This document shows positions 25,801 through 37,385 of a stretch of DNA of 64,000 bases, piece after piece (the first letter of the stretch is position 1; every line of letters starts with the position of its first letter). The notes beneath the pieces are model-generated. The model made no database searches, was not told where the DNA came from, and saw only the letters and a program-made list of their open reading frames with translations. The stretch comes from Rhytidiadelphus loreus (taxonomy: Eukaryota > Streptophyta > Bryopsida > Hypnales > Hylocomiaceae): NCBI GenBank assembly GCA_947034895.1, contig OX344763.1, positions 70,699,093 through 70,763,092 on the forward strand. Reading direction: 5' to 3'. The position numbers were made by a program, and so were the translations under genes.

Positions 25801-26577
25801 CATCTATGGTATGTTGATGTTCCTTTCATTATTCAATTTAGTTTGCTTCGTATCATTGTTTTTTGGATCAATTAAATGCTTTAAAAATGGTATGTTTCAT
25901 TACATTTTCTACTACAGTATAAATTTTATTATAAAAAATTTAATGTAATGTCTTCAAACCTCTGTGTATCTTTTCATTTTAAATTTTTTTTTAAATTTTA
26001 TTACTATTTTTTAAATCAACTGAATTTCTTAAAATTTCTTTGTTCTTGCAGACACAACAATTTGGAATTGGATTGTTTGTCAAGAGCTTGGCTGGTGTTG
26101 AACCTTCTAAGTTTCAATTCCAACCATGCCCAAAGTTGAAGGAATTAGGTGTCAATGTTGCTACTGATGACGTCCTTCAAAACTACATCAAAAAGGAGAC
26201 CTTGGCCATAGACAACAATTCTAAGCCTTGGAAAGGGGCACGGAAGAAGGATCTCTGTTTATTGCAAATGCTTATTGAAGCATCATCACTTTTGAGCGAC
26301 ATTGTTATGGATTGTACTACTGCATGCAACAAGTAAATTTTGAAACATTATGTATTTGTTTTCTATCAATCTGACTTCAATAGTTTCATGCAATTGTTAC
26401 TGAACTTTAAATAATTGAATTTATTGTCTATATACTATTAGGGGCATCCATCCCCGCCTGTAGGATTTTGAGCAGGCAGTTGTTCCAACATCAACTGTGA
26501 CAGCCATTGTGCTTTCAGATGATCTAGATGTAGAAGAAGTTGAAGTTCCTCACTCAAGATATTGTTTTTGGAGAGGT
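22830..26577 (+). pseudogene. P1, 3' part: ParB-like domain and methyltransferase-like C-terminus
   Basis: Resumes the P1 exon after the CACTA element. One exon, 22830-23316, interrupted by a MITE, reads NADNDIFNTILNASSRLQHL, KFFVCNGNHQLLA-stop-TSY and KDWHILANFIILETKGRIG, ending AMHDIN. Exon 23411 on gives KHTENSFIKTSLVHILYQVR. Later exons include 23980-24075 (QAQIAQFGDDFGKVAVDC), a lysine-rich linker near 25.0 kb, 25466-25808 and 26052-26335. Exon 25466 reads RIDLMIADMPERLLVP, WLQEVLEFEDGHLHEDGAL and IIIHP, which resembles motif IV and the following strand of amino-methyltransferases, with DMPE where DPPW/Y is usual. NGNHQ is a degraded DGNHR. Stops: TGA 22849, TAG 22861, TAG 23192, TAG near 23884 and several near 24.8-25.2 kb. 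Frameshifts lie in the A runs at 22834 and 25739. Confidence 0.55.
22914..23130. mobile_element. CACTA-type MITE (217 bp) inside a P1 exon
   Basis: Starts CACTGGAAGAAAACTGTG and ends with the complement of CACTAGAAGAAAACTATG. ATT flanks both ends. The arms, with AAAACACGTCACCTTG, form an almost perfect hairpin around AACGCAGAAAAACGCAG-type repeats. Removing the MITE and one ATT rejoins the P1 frame (SSRLQHLQSSKFF), so it landed in coding sequence. Same subfamily as the copy at 27852. Confidence 0.88.
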
Positions 26578-27851
26578 AGTCATTGTAAAGAAATCTCATT
26601 TTAGTAAGTAAGTCGATCTTCATATTGCATATTTATTTCAAAAAATAAATGTAGTTCTAAACCATTCTTAATATTATATTTGCATATATGTTGCATATTT
26701 GTTTTATCATGCCTATCATACATTGATGTTGCAACAATTTCTAATATTTTATTTTCTTCTTGCAACTTGATTTCTAGTCAAACATGATTTCTAATCAAGC
26801 TATACATCGGCCATTCTTTACTTTACCTGGACTTTACATAGAAAAGTCCTATATATTGCCTCTATATGCAGTAAACATTAGTTTCAGCATTTGCATCCGA
26901 GCAAAATATCCCCATGCAAGAGAAGTCTAGTACTTTGGATTTGAAAGTTTTGCAATATTTAAATGTGGCAGTTATAGAATCAGAGAACGAGACATCATTG
27001 ACTAATAATAGTAGCCACTCTCAATCCATGTCTACATCTTCTATGTGATTCTATATATAGTTACATTGTACTTATTGGATTTTATTTTCTCGTATATTGC
27101 ATTTTGTTTCATGTACTCACTCTACATAGACAAAATTATTATGTTATAAACTTCCTTTTCTTATAGAAATTTATTGGTTATAGATGAAATTCTATTCATT
27201 GTCTAATAATATTGCAATACCGTAAACATAATTTTAGTATCCAAACCCTAATCTCCCATTATTCCAAAGTTCACAATTATAGGATCCTCACTAAATTTCA
27301 ACTCAATTTCCTAATATTCCAAAGTCCACGATTGTAGGTCCCCCACCAAATTTCAACCCTAAAACTTGTAGACTCACAAGCTTACAGAATAGCAACCCTG
27401 GGACTCTATTTCCTTTGTTTGTAACTTATAGCTTATAGCTAAGCTCTTTGTGAGTCATATTATTCTAGAATCTTTTTTTCATAAGCTCTTCAATAATATA
27501 TGGCATGCCTTATTTGGACAAGGAATTCTTCTTGGAATCATGTCTAACTGTCTTCTATGTTCCACACCTCGGGTTCACGGCCTAAATAGTTCCAACTTTG
27601 AAGAGCTATAACTTTTGATTCACATGCAATTTGGACCCTCACGTTCTTTAGACCTTTAGACGTGAGCTTTCACCAATTTTTCAAACATGTGGAAGATTTT
27701 ATTGTATACAAAGAAAAATTTGTGAATAGATAAATAGATGCGGAAATGAACTTTGAAGCAATAGACAGAAATAGGGAGTTCATTGACTATTTGAAAGATT
27801 TTTCCAATCTAGACAAGTAAGGAGGCCCTTACCATTTTGGCCAACTAGAAA
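26578..27851. other. Gene-free region downstream of P1
   Basis: AT-rich sequence without a frame I can support. The phrase 'ccaaagt(c/t)cac(g/a)attgtagg' occurs twice near 27265 and 27320, a weak local duplication. It probably includes the P1 3' untranslated region. Confidence 0.4.
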
Positions 27852-28046
27852 CACTAGAAGAAAACTGTGTTAGAATCCTTGAAAATACGTCACTTTGTTT
27901 TTGTTGAGTTCCAGGTTCAAAACGCAGAAAAACGCAGAAAAAGTGTTTTTCTGCATTTTTCTGCGTTTTTCTGCGTTTTGAACCTGGAACTCAACAAAAA
28001 CAAAGTGACGTATTTTCAAGGATTCTAACATAGTTTTCTTCTAGTG
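27852..28046. mobile_element. CACTA-type MITE (195 bp)
   Basis: Starts CACTAGAAGAAAACTGTG, ends CATAGTTTTCTTCTAGTG, flanked by AAA on both sides. An almost perfect hairpin with GTTTTTGTTGAGTTCC in the arms. Closely related to the copy at 22914-23130. Confidence 0.88.
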
Positions 28047-29235
28047 AAAAGAAAGAAATAGAAGGAAGATTGTTGAATTCAAAATAGTTCTTAGTAGAAG
28101 GGAGGAGTCAAATATGATGTCAATTGCAATGGACGCAATAGTGGCAATAATGCTAGACCTAGAAGTACAAGGCTACTTTGATCCACATATAAACATGCCA
28201 ATACAAGTTTCCAAGACAAAGGCTCCCAAAATAAGGAAAAGGGCAAATGAAAGAACTATGACAACTACATCAAGTAGCATTAAAAAAAGGCAAATCCATT
28301 TTGAGCATTTGAACCAATAAAAAGACCTTCAAACCCAACAATTTGTCATTTTCATAGTAGTCATTTGAAATAAAAACTCAGATGCCATTTTATGTGGAGA
28401 AGGTCTTAGAATTTGGGCAATAAAAGTGGGCAACGGAAATGAAGTTTATATGATATGGGCCAATTACAAGGGTGAGAGTTGGAAGATGGACAAACTCAAG
28501 CAAAGAGCAATACACAAACTGCATGGAAGCAATGTGAGAGCTCTTTGGTGAGAGGCATAGTTGGGTAGAGAAAGAAGCAACTATATTCTTGAGAGAAGAT
28601 GTACTATGGAAACTTGAAAACGGAAGTTAGAACTAGTTACTTAGGAATCAAGACAAAATGATAGATCAGGGTAAAAAAAATTCGTTTCTCTAAAGGAAAA
28701 TGAAAGATTTTACCAAAATTAAGATTTATGCCAAATAGGAGTAGTGGTAAATAGATAATACAGTTAAGGGAGAAATTCTAGTTTCCCATTCTTACCAAAA
28801 ACTAGAACCAGATTGGGATTCTAAAGCCATTTGAGGATCATAGACTATATCAAGGTTAGAACCAAGGACCTACCGGATAGTACTGAAAACTGCATCAGGG
28901 TCCAACTGGATGGATCAAAGACCAAATGGATCTATTGGAAGTGATGGACAACCGTTCAACGTTCGGATCTTCCGAGATGATTGCGGAACCGGCCAAACGG
29001 CTAATCTAAACATAAACGGTGGAAGGTCTGAAGCAAGAAGGAAAGAGCCAGGGTCAGATCCCTCACTTTTATTTCCTTCTTCTAATTTCCTTGAGAGCAC
29101 AAAACATAGTTGTTGGGGTTCAAGAGAGAGATCCGAGTTTGGGGATCCTATAGTGAGGAAGAATATAGTTGCAAAGAAAAGGTTTTTAGCTAAGCAAAGT
29201 ACGGATTTGAGAGTTAAGCGTCACCTTTGAGAGCC
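28047..29235. other. Flank upstream of the split ORF, with a small open frame
   Basis: Contains a 68-residue frame at 28114-28320 (MMSIAMDAIVAIMLDLEVQG..., basic C-terminus) that could be a remnant of a gag-like or exonic sequence; unsupported. From about 28.9 kb the sequence becomes richer in CCGG/ATCC words, like the flanks of the related ORF at 55 kb, so it may be the 5' untranslated part of that element family. Confidence 0.35.
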
Positions 29236-29896
29236 ATGGCGAAGGCAGAGGGAAGCGGGTCTGCCCACTTCAAGTTCAAGACCATTAGCCCGGTCATTCC
29301 CAAAGAGGTGAATGAGCGGAAGCAACTGGATGAGGATCTAGGTCAACTCGGATGCGCTGGATTTTTGAGTTGACCCTAGAGCTTGATGGATGACAAGATG
29401 GTGCGAGAGCTGATGGAAAAGCAGTCCAATGAGTGGAACAAGACGTTGAGAGCAATGCCCAGCCGATGTACCATCGATTTATGGAAGAAGACTTATGATT
29501 TTCTGCACGTTGGGGACGGAATGGCATCCCGGGTGGACAAGTTTGCAGAAGGTAAGTTCTTTCATCCTCCCAACCCTAAAGATGGCTACACAGTAGCAAA
29601 GTGTAAGAATGTCAGGGAAAGGAGAATGTTAGAATTTGTAGTTTTTATCATGTATCCGGAAAGGTCAACCCGGATTACAGTGACTTGGGCCAATACAATA
29701 TTTGGAGCGCTAAGTGGAGAGAAGAAGGTTTACTGGGGAGAGATTGTGAAGAACCTAGTAGGCAAGATGGTTTCCTCACTCGGGAACACAAAGGCCAGAT
29801 CCATTGGCCCTTTTCTCTTTCACCTTTATAACTACCTAGGAATGCTCAGAAGTGTGGAAAACGTAGCATACAAGGCCGCCTCCACCATGTTAAAAC
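29236..29896 (+). pseudogene. Copy A: N-terminal part of an unrecognised transposon-like ORF
   Basis: Begins MAKAEGSGSAHFKFKTISPV and continues in frame through TGA 29368 and TAG 29374 to LMDDKMVRELMEK, WKKTYDFLHVGDG, RITVTWANTIFGALSGEKK and FLFHLYNYLGMLRS, ending at STMLK. Copy C at 55-52 kb aligns along its length (RVTVTLGNTIFGALSGQRK, YLLHLYHHDQVL). The TAG at 29374 sits where copy C has W (KPWGF). The pattern recalls plant transposon-encoded proteins of the 'putative plant transposon protein' type, but I cannot confirm the family. The frame stops at the 20.4-kb island and resumes in phase at 50338. Confidence 0.6.
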
Positions 29897-30155
29897 TTGA
29901 CATTATTCCACTCAACACTATATTCAATACTTTGAGAGGTTTGGAGTCTCTCAAAATAATATTGTTCATTTAGACTATATACAATGAATTATAATGTTAG
30001 CCAGTTTAGGCGGGCAAACACTAAATTTGCTAGTTGTAATGTGCAATTTCCATTAAAATGAGAGTCCCGTGAGTGATGGAATGTTCAATTAGATGTATAT
30101 GTTTTAAGATAAATGTTCTAATTAATATAAATAAAGATTTTGCAATCTTCTGAAC

Positions 30156-30270
30156 ACCAAGTCATGAGCTCCACAGTTGGTTATAAAGGGTTGTTTATCT
30201 CATTGAAGCGGTCCGGGTTCGATTCCCGTAGAATTCGTATGAGCGCATGAGAGAAAAAACATGACTTGGT
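30156..30270 (+). repeat. tRNA-like (SINE-type) unit within an 11-bp outer stem
   Basis: A B-box GGTTCGATTCC at 30216-30226 sits in a T-arm-like stem (CGGG/CCCG around a 7-base loop). An A-box-like stretch (gagctccacagttggttata) precedes it at about the right distance. The unit is enclosed by ACCAAGTCATG (30156-30166) and its complement CATGACTTGGT (30260-30270). There is no proper acceptor stem, so it is not a functional tRNA gene. A tRNA-derived SINE or a tRNA-like retro-sequence fits best. Confidence 0.45.
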
Positions 30271-30587
30271 ACTGCTAAGTGAGCTTTGTAGGCAGGAAAA
30301 TTGTAACAACCAACCGGCCCCCTATCCAAACTTGTGACAAGTGCTTAACACGTTAACATAATAAAGAGTGGTTATACCCACTACCCTTTTCTTCAATCGT
30401 ATTACATTTTCAAATTGACTTTAGATAGATATTAAGCTAGTAAAATAACATGAAATATCCAGAAAAGAGTATGTGCAAACATGAAATAGTAAATATATTT
30501 ATATAAATTTGAAGATTAAAACATAATCAATATCCAATATATCAATTTAACATACTATTACTAATTTCACGATAATATTCCACAAAA

Positions 30588-33441
30588 TCAAGTATATGAA
30601 GCCAAGCTTTGGTTGATGACTTCAATTTGAGCTGTAGGAATCTTGATCCTGCATTCGCGGGTACCTCTTCTGTTCTGGGACTTCCATGCTGTCATCAAAG
30701 CGTTTGTTTCTTCCCATAGCGGTGGTTTGGTTTCATCAACCTTCCAACGTAAACCTCTTTCACTGTCCCATCCTGTATAGAAGTCACGAACATCCTGATT
30801 CCTTGATGTTGGACAGAAGTATTGAATGAGCACGCAATTCGGCTTCTCAGGATTACAATTGGGATCAGACAACACCCTTGCAATCCAAACCGGTCGACTG
30901 TCACCATCTGCGGGTCGGATTGCAACAAAATAGCCTTCAAAGAGATCCCGACCCACCCTAAAGGATGGTTGTGGGCATTCACGCAAAGGCCCAACATAGG
31001 CCTCATCTTCTCCAAACTCTTCACGATCTTCACCATCATCTTGTAACTGATCCTCTAGAGTTGCTTGAATCCGAGTAGTTGGCCAAAAACCGTCCTTTAA
31101 ATTAGTAGAAGCAGGTAATGGTTCTTGCAACGCCACCTTCACATCACGCCAGTAGTGTACCAAATGCTCATAGCGTCTTCGATATTCTCCAGTAACGTCA
31201 ACATTGCATAACTTCTCCCAATACTTCACAAAGCCAGATATACCTTTCAAAATGTCATCCACCCCTCTCATTTCCTTCAACAAAATTCGCAACGGCTCTC
31301 CACGGGGCCACAAACTATGCCCCTCCGAATCTTCTTTCCACAACTTAATACCTCTACCATCCTCCCCTAACCAATCCACGTTAGTGCACAACAATTTGTA
31401 CTTCATGACCGGACATCCCGTTGAATCTAGGTAGAACTTCACTTGTTGTGGTTTTGTGTGTCCAACCAGAGTCTCATCACCATCTACAATGCACCTGCAA
31501 TGAATCCTTTGAAATCGGGCACTTCTTCTATGAGGTGAGGGATAGTAGGAATGGACTCCACGTCCATAAACGACTTCATCAACATTGGGATTGTTGGAAA
31601 GTTCTCCTTTTTCAAAAGCATGCTCCATCTTCCAAACAACGCGTCAATGTCATCGTGTGTATGACCCACAATCATGAAGATACACTTCACGGAAGTTTAC
31701 ATACACTTCACGGAAGATCTTGTTCGCAACAAGTAGAGACCAAAAACAGAAAACATATCTGTTTTTGTTATCTCCAGTAGCATTGTCCATTTGCACGTTG
31801 AGAATAGGTGGCAAAGGTGTTGCTGGAACCAAGTTATCTGGTGGTGGAGGTAGAGATGAGTTGCACATCTCTGCACTCTTCAGCACCGCTGTGAATAAAT
31901 TTGTTGAGCCCGACCCTACAAACAACTGTCGAGAAGACGACTTTGATGGCAATTCAAGATCCCGCAATAGCTTTGCCATAGAACCTATGGTATAGTTTGA
32001 ATCATGGGGAAAGAGGTCCAATCCATAATGAGCATAACGGACATCAGCATGACCATGGGCAATCATGCCAGTGACAGACAAAGGCAACTTCATGAGGCCA
32101 TCAAGGTCTTTACTTTTGTGGGAGAAGACCGGGGAAGCAGTTTTGGCATGATCCATCTTGTCGTGCATAATTGTAAGGCATTCATGTGGAAAATTATGCG
32201 ACTGGTAGCGATTTGCGTAGTACAACTCCCTGTGAGCACGAGCAATAGCAAGATGCTTGTCCAACCTAATGGACCACTTCATAGCAGATTGAGATCTAGC
32301 AAGAGCACCCTTCCTGAGCTCTTTCAATTTGTCACAAGTAGCGCAACGAGCAAAATTGTCTCCTCGCTTCTTCACTTCATACTCAGAGAACCTTGAAGAT
32401 CGAATCTTGCTCAAGCTTGAAATTGAAACCTCCTTCAATCCAAAAGCAGCATTAGTTTCATTGATTGTTGTCATTTGACCCTTCCATTAGAAGATAGCTG
32501 GCAATATCCTAGACACGACTTTGTCTCCAGGCTTCAAAGTTCGTGTACGATGTGGCATGTGATCCGCTTCCTTATCAAGGATGCACTTCAAAGTAGCAGT
32601 AGCTTGTTGAGTGTGTTTTGTAGGCTTCACCAATCCCATATTGCCATGTACTGCTGCCTCCCGACCATCCTTCATGTATGTTTGGTAGCGATAGAACGTG
32701 GCCTCCGGGACCCCAGAAATATGCATCCATGCTTGCATGCATACAAGTATTTCTTCAATCATCACCATCCTTCTGCCACGTGAGTCTCGATGAACTTGTC
32801 TATGTACTTCAGTTTTCATAAAGGCTCTGTGCTTGAACGTTGAATTCCGATACATTTGTTCCCGAAAGGCTCAAATCTTGTCCCTTGGAAACGGTTGAAC
32901 ACAATTTTGGCTGCAGCAGACTTTACTAGACACCAAGTTGATAGAGTCTTAAGTGAGTAGGTCATTTGATTTGATGGCAGTCTTGCGAGGAGGATTTCTT
33001 ACGGTACTTGTGTATGGTCTAGCAGATGTTGAAGATGGCGGGTTTTAAGAGAGTTGCTTGCAACCGGTTGAAATTATCACGGGCCTCATGGTCATGCAAG
33101 CTTGCCCCACGACAATGGACAAGATTTATAGGCCAAGCAACTAAAGAGTACACCTGCTCATGTGAGATATCCAATTCTGAATGTGTCTTGGAAATGAAGA
33201 CTGCTACATGAGTGTCACCAAGAGGACCGTTGCTTCCCAGCACAAGGTCAGAATCCACACTATAGCAAGTACCTTCTGCAACTAGGACGCCTGCATTGTT
33301 GTATAGAGTAACGCACTTTGTATTCCAGAGACGACGCGAAAGTCCTTCACACACTGGAATGTCAACATTCACTTCTTCGGGAATTTGGTATTCGCCATCA
33401 GAGAAGTCCATATTGTCATCCGCTAACAAATCGGAATCCAT
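30588..33441 (-). pseudogene. DUF7869-like transposase-type protein, decayed
   Basis: Minus-strand frame from MDSDLLADDNMDFSDGEY. After a frame change near 33.02 kb come a cysteine block (VCCSQNCVQPFPRDKI), a helix-turn-helix-like stretch (WMHISGVPEATFYRYQTYM), then ATATLKCILDKEADHMPHR. The core has ILNVQMDNATGDNKNRYVF, followed after a frameshift by IVGHTHDDIDALFGRW. These D- and HTHDDID-bearing motifs resemble the RNase-H-like core of DUF7869 proteins. A C-terminal part (FEGYFVAIRPADGDSRPVW) looks like a BAH/reader-type domain. Defects: TAA 32951-32949, TGA 32873-32871, TAA 32489-32487, a frameshift at 31681-31716 next to a duplicated 15-mer, and another near 31490. Related families occur outside plants too; assignment is from memory. 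Confidence 0.55.
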
Positions 33442-33586
33442 GATAACTACAAATCAAAGAAGATATTACTCAGTCAGGAAAGAGGCAAACGTCAAGTTCA
33501 ACAAGATGCTTGAAAAAATAATCAAGTGAACATAGGTTTACAAAAGGAAATCTAGTAGATTAAATTGAAGAATTATTTCTTTGTCT

Positions 33587-34677
33587 GCAATTCAGGTCGA
33601 TAAGAGCTGAATTATAAAGGTGTTGATTATGTTACTACAATGAAACTCTATGATGTTTATAGACATTCAGTAATTCCAACCGTAATGTAATCAAGGTTTT
33701 TGCTGGTCAATTAGTGCTAAACTAGAGGAAAAATATATTTACTGGAGATCAATTGCAACTGACATCTAAGTGAAATACATATGAGGAAAATGATTTGATT
33801 TTTTGGAAAATGTATAATCTACAATATTTGTGTTCAATTCTTCATAAGTAGAATGTACAGTTTAGGTTGTTACCACCTGAACTGCACATAAAGAATTTTA
33901 CTTATACTCACATGTTCAAGACAAATAGATAAAAGACTACAACTTACTTGGAATAAAATGCTAAATAATACTCTTGGCAATATGACCTGATTATCAAGAT
34001 TAAAACTACAGTCATCATGTTTTTTATATTTTTGACACCAAACCAAAACTCTACAATGTCAACATTCACTTGTGGACATTTGCAATTCAGGTATTAGCTA
34101 CCTGAATTGCACAGTTCATTATTCAACTTGTGAAAAAAATAACATGCTCAAACACCAATTTAACTAGGTTACATCAATGATGTAAGGAGATGAAAAATGT
34201 CTAATTATATCAAATGCCAATTCATCCAGATCTGCTCATTAATTTTTTTTTAAATTATTTTTTCACGTTCACAATTATATATCAAAAGGTTGTGCATTTC
34301 AGGTTGATACCACCTGATTTGCACCCCGTGACCAAGAGACACACGTTTTGTCAAGGCTAGGAAAGTAAAAGAGTGTATCTTATGAAGATTACGATGTTTC
34401 ACACAAGGTGTCACCATTCAGGTTGATACGAGCTGATCTGCACAGCCAATTAGACAAACATCCGGTACAAGCAGACTATGAAGGAAAAAAGTATATCTCA
34501 ATAGGTTTGAAATTCACAATGCAAGGCGTCTTAATTCAGGTTGATACGAGCTAATCTACACAAGTCTCTAAACAATAATACAGTACTTTTCATTATAGAT
34601 ACATATCTAGGATTCTCGAGTGTCAAAATTATTTTATATCCTTTTCCAATTCAAGTCTTAGTGACATGAACTGTGCA
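33587..34677. repeat. Palindrome array 1 (seven copies) upstream of the minus-strand gene
   Basis: Seven copies of a roughly 30-bp palindrome at 33587, 33855, 34081, 34302, 34414, 34531 and 34646, spaced 110-270 bp. The best copy (34081-34111) has perfect 12-bp arms TGCAATTCAGGT and ACCTGAATTGCA around 7 bases. Others vary within the arms but keep the symmetry and usually end in TGCAC. Between copies the sequence is unrelated and AT-rich. The array starts about 150 bp upstream of the DUF7869-like start codon. Confidence 0.8.
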
Positions 34678-35022
34678 ATCAACAATTAATTGTAGAATGA
34701 CCCCGTATTTTTCAGCGGAAAATGCGGATCTCTAAGGACGATCATTGTCATCCGGATAACACAATATGCCAAACAAAATGAAATCACAACACTACAGGCC
34801 AATAACCCGGGACAAAAATTTGGCTTCCATTCCACTGGACCAAGGATTTACGGTCTTGATGACCAATTCAATTGATCATTTCTTGAAAGTTGTACTTCAG
34901 ATGGAGTCAAGTTCCTTACAAGTAGAATCAATTAAAAACGTTACTTGGTCACAAGCTCAATGACATTCAACACAAAACTTGACTGGCATCCTTGAAAATG
35001 CATGAATCGAGTCCATTGAAAG
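34678..35022. other. Spacer between array 1 and the minisatellite
   Basis: Contains a 65-residue plus frame (34766-34963, MPNKMKSQHYRPITRDKN...) with no recognised motif. It may be a remnant exon but has no splice support. Confidence 0.3.
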
Positions 35023-35146
35023 TCCGAGAGAGCACACTGGTATCCCGAGAATGCACACTAGTATCCCAAGAAAGCACACTGGTATCCCGAGAGAGCACAC
35101 TGGTATCTCGAGAGAGAACACTGTTATCCCGAGAGAGCAAATAGAA
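35023..35146 (+). repeat. 21-bp minisatellite, about six units
   Basis: Units of GAGAGAGCACACTGGTATCCC with few changes. Because the unit is 21 bp it keeps the reading frame and would encode the heptad REHTGIP. The frame continues to 35335 (ending SKDASKIIP), so the repeat may be part of a former coding region. No domain recognised. Confidence 0.75.
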
Positions 35147-35335
35147 GCCTTATTGAGCGCAGTAAAAGTCCGACAGAGCGCAAGAAGTTCGACTATGAGC
35201 ACTAGCAGTCCAAGAGAGCACGCTGAAGTGCATCAACTCCTCACTAGATTCATAGATGCACAAACAAGATTTTACAACGTAAGTTCAATAGAGTTATCAC
35301 CTACAAGCAAGGACGCCTCAAAAATAATACCGTGA

Positions 35336-37385
35336 TCGTCAAAAACAAGAACAGCGTCGACTGAAACTGGAAAAAAACCCGGAAATAGAGTGCAACCAAA
35401 GTATCAGATGAAATGGCGATGGCAGAAACACTGCCGGAGGAGGACGTCCCGAACCGTGAGGGCCTGAGAGACCGCCTGGCGGGAGAGAAGACGCGCGAAA
35501 ACAATTGCGGGAGATTTTGAATTTAAGAATTTCCTTCACAGCGGACGCGCATTTCCGCCGAAGATTATGCTTGCTACTGCGGCATCATTCCAAAAATATC
35601 AAGAAGCCATATTTCCGTAGACTAGATTCTCTTCCAAGAATTCGATGTGCCTTGCCAGTACCTTCCTCGCCGGATTCCATGCAGGACTCTGCTTTTGCCA
35701 GCCGGCCTGCGGTATTTCCGACTGTACTTTATTAACCGAACGGAATTTATCTAAATTTCATGAGTGGCATTGCTTAGACACCATCAATAATTTATTCTGT
35801 ACCTCCAAATGTGGAATTCAGGATTGTTTTTCTCACAGCCCCTAAATCATACATCTTTCGGGTTTCATAAAATTTTGTTTGAGAAATGTGAATCATATGA
35901 GGAAGAGGAGGTGCTCCACGGTCTGAAAATATTCATAGTGCCTTATATCACAATGTGCAATATTTGTGAGATTACAGTCCTTCCCAGATAATAAAAGTAT
36001 TTTTTAATTCTAGGTTTGCACTATCAGTGTGACAAGGGTCCAAAACTCCTCATTTCTTGGGGGATGCAAGTAAAAGACATCAGAAAGAACAAAGAAACAG
36101 TGTATCTTAACTGATAAAAGAAGGAACAAAAAGCTGGAAAGAGGGAATAAAAGGTCATGATGTGACCTTAAAAGTTAGTAGAATGCTTCCAAGTGTCTCC
36201 AATTGGAATGTCGTTGAGGAGGAATGCTCATGTCATGAGCATCTTGCTAGCTGGATTGTGCCTTGAGCCAATGAAAACACCCCAAGTGCCGCACACTAAT
36301 GTGAAATATGGTACTTAGGGCTTAGTAACTGAAGTTAGTGTAGGGCTCATAATGTTAGTTACGAGTACTCTCTTCTAATGAGAATGTCAATTAATTTAAT
36401 TGTTAATCAATACCATGGCACCATAGCAATGTCCTATGATCTTGAACAAATATTTATTTTGCTTTCACCCTGCCTCTAAATGCCTGAGGCACCAAATTTT
36501 AGGGTCCACAATATTTTGAAATTTAATAAAACTTAACCAAGTTGCTATTTTTAGTAGTTTATATTTTCAAAAAATTATTTTTCAAGTCTAGTTTTAGCAT
36601 CAAAAATTTGATTTTGAAATGATTGCTTATTAGAAATACTTATTAGTAGCACATTAAAAATTTATTTTTAAAATTGTAGAAGATATTTTGACAAGCCATA
36701 AATTGATTGTGGTTATGTGTGTTATTGTGTTAGGCCCTTTGACCTCATATTTTATAGTGACCCAATTTTTAGATTTGACATGTGAAAAGAAGATTGAAAG
36801 ACTTCAAATTACTTTTGTAGACCTAACGCCCTCATGGTCAAAGATTATATTCTTTCAACTCATAAGTGACGTTGTAATATTGTTGTGGTTTCTTCTCCTA
36901 TGTTATCTTTAATATTTCTAGTTTGATTTTGCATTAATACAATTCTAAAAAAATGATACAAATTATCAAATGTTTGCATTTTGTTAGTTTAGAACAAATT
37001 CCTAGAAGCTCAAAGAAGGCCTTGGACATTTAGGGGTTAAGAGAAAAAGTTTAGCAACTCAAATAAGAATGTACAAGTTAGTATAAAATCAATTAAAAAA
37101 AAGCACAACAATTGTTTTTTAATAGCATAACAACCGACAACACATAATGAACACTAATTATTAAGTATCCAAAATAACAGTCCTTCCGTCCCTAAATGAT
37201 CTTGGAGTTGGTCAAATAGTGTGGGATTAAAGTTGAAATAACATTATCTCTATCCATTTCTAAATATTTAAGATGAGCAATTGCAAGATCATTTTGGGAC
37301 AAAGGAAATATTTTTTTAGTCCCAAAATATCTTGTGATAATAAAAAAAAATATGTATACATATAGGACACCCAACCATAATATAG
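35336..37385. other. Promoter-like GC patch, then AT-rich sequence, no supported gene
   Basis: A GC-richer patch at 35.39-35.72 kb contains a 35-residue plus frame at 35413-35520 (MAMAETLPEEDVPNREG...). It could be the start of a former gene; nothing continues it. From 35.8 to 37.4 kb the sequence is AT-rich; 37014-37041 matches 22262-22291. Confidence 0.35.

Noticed and set aside
26442..26510. A methyltransferase motif-I-like reading (GASIPACRILSRQLF) at the end of P1
   Set aside because: It is in a different frame from the long open frame of that exon (DFEQAVVPTSTVTAIVLSDD). I did not use it as evidence.
30156..30270. Functional tRNA gene
   Set aside because: No acceptor stem of 7 bp next to the T-arm and no clear anticodon arm; kept only as tRNA-like.
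33587..34677. CRISPR array
   Set aside because: Repeats are palindromes with variable arms and irregular spacing of 110-270 bp, and the sequence context is eukaryotic.
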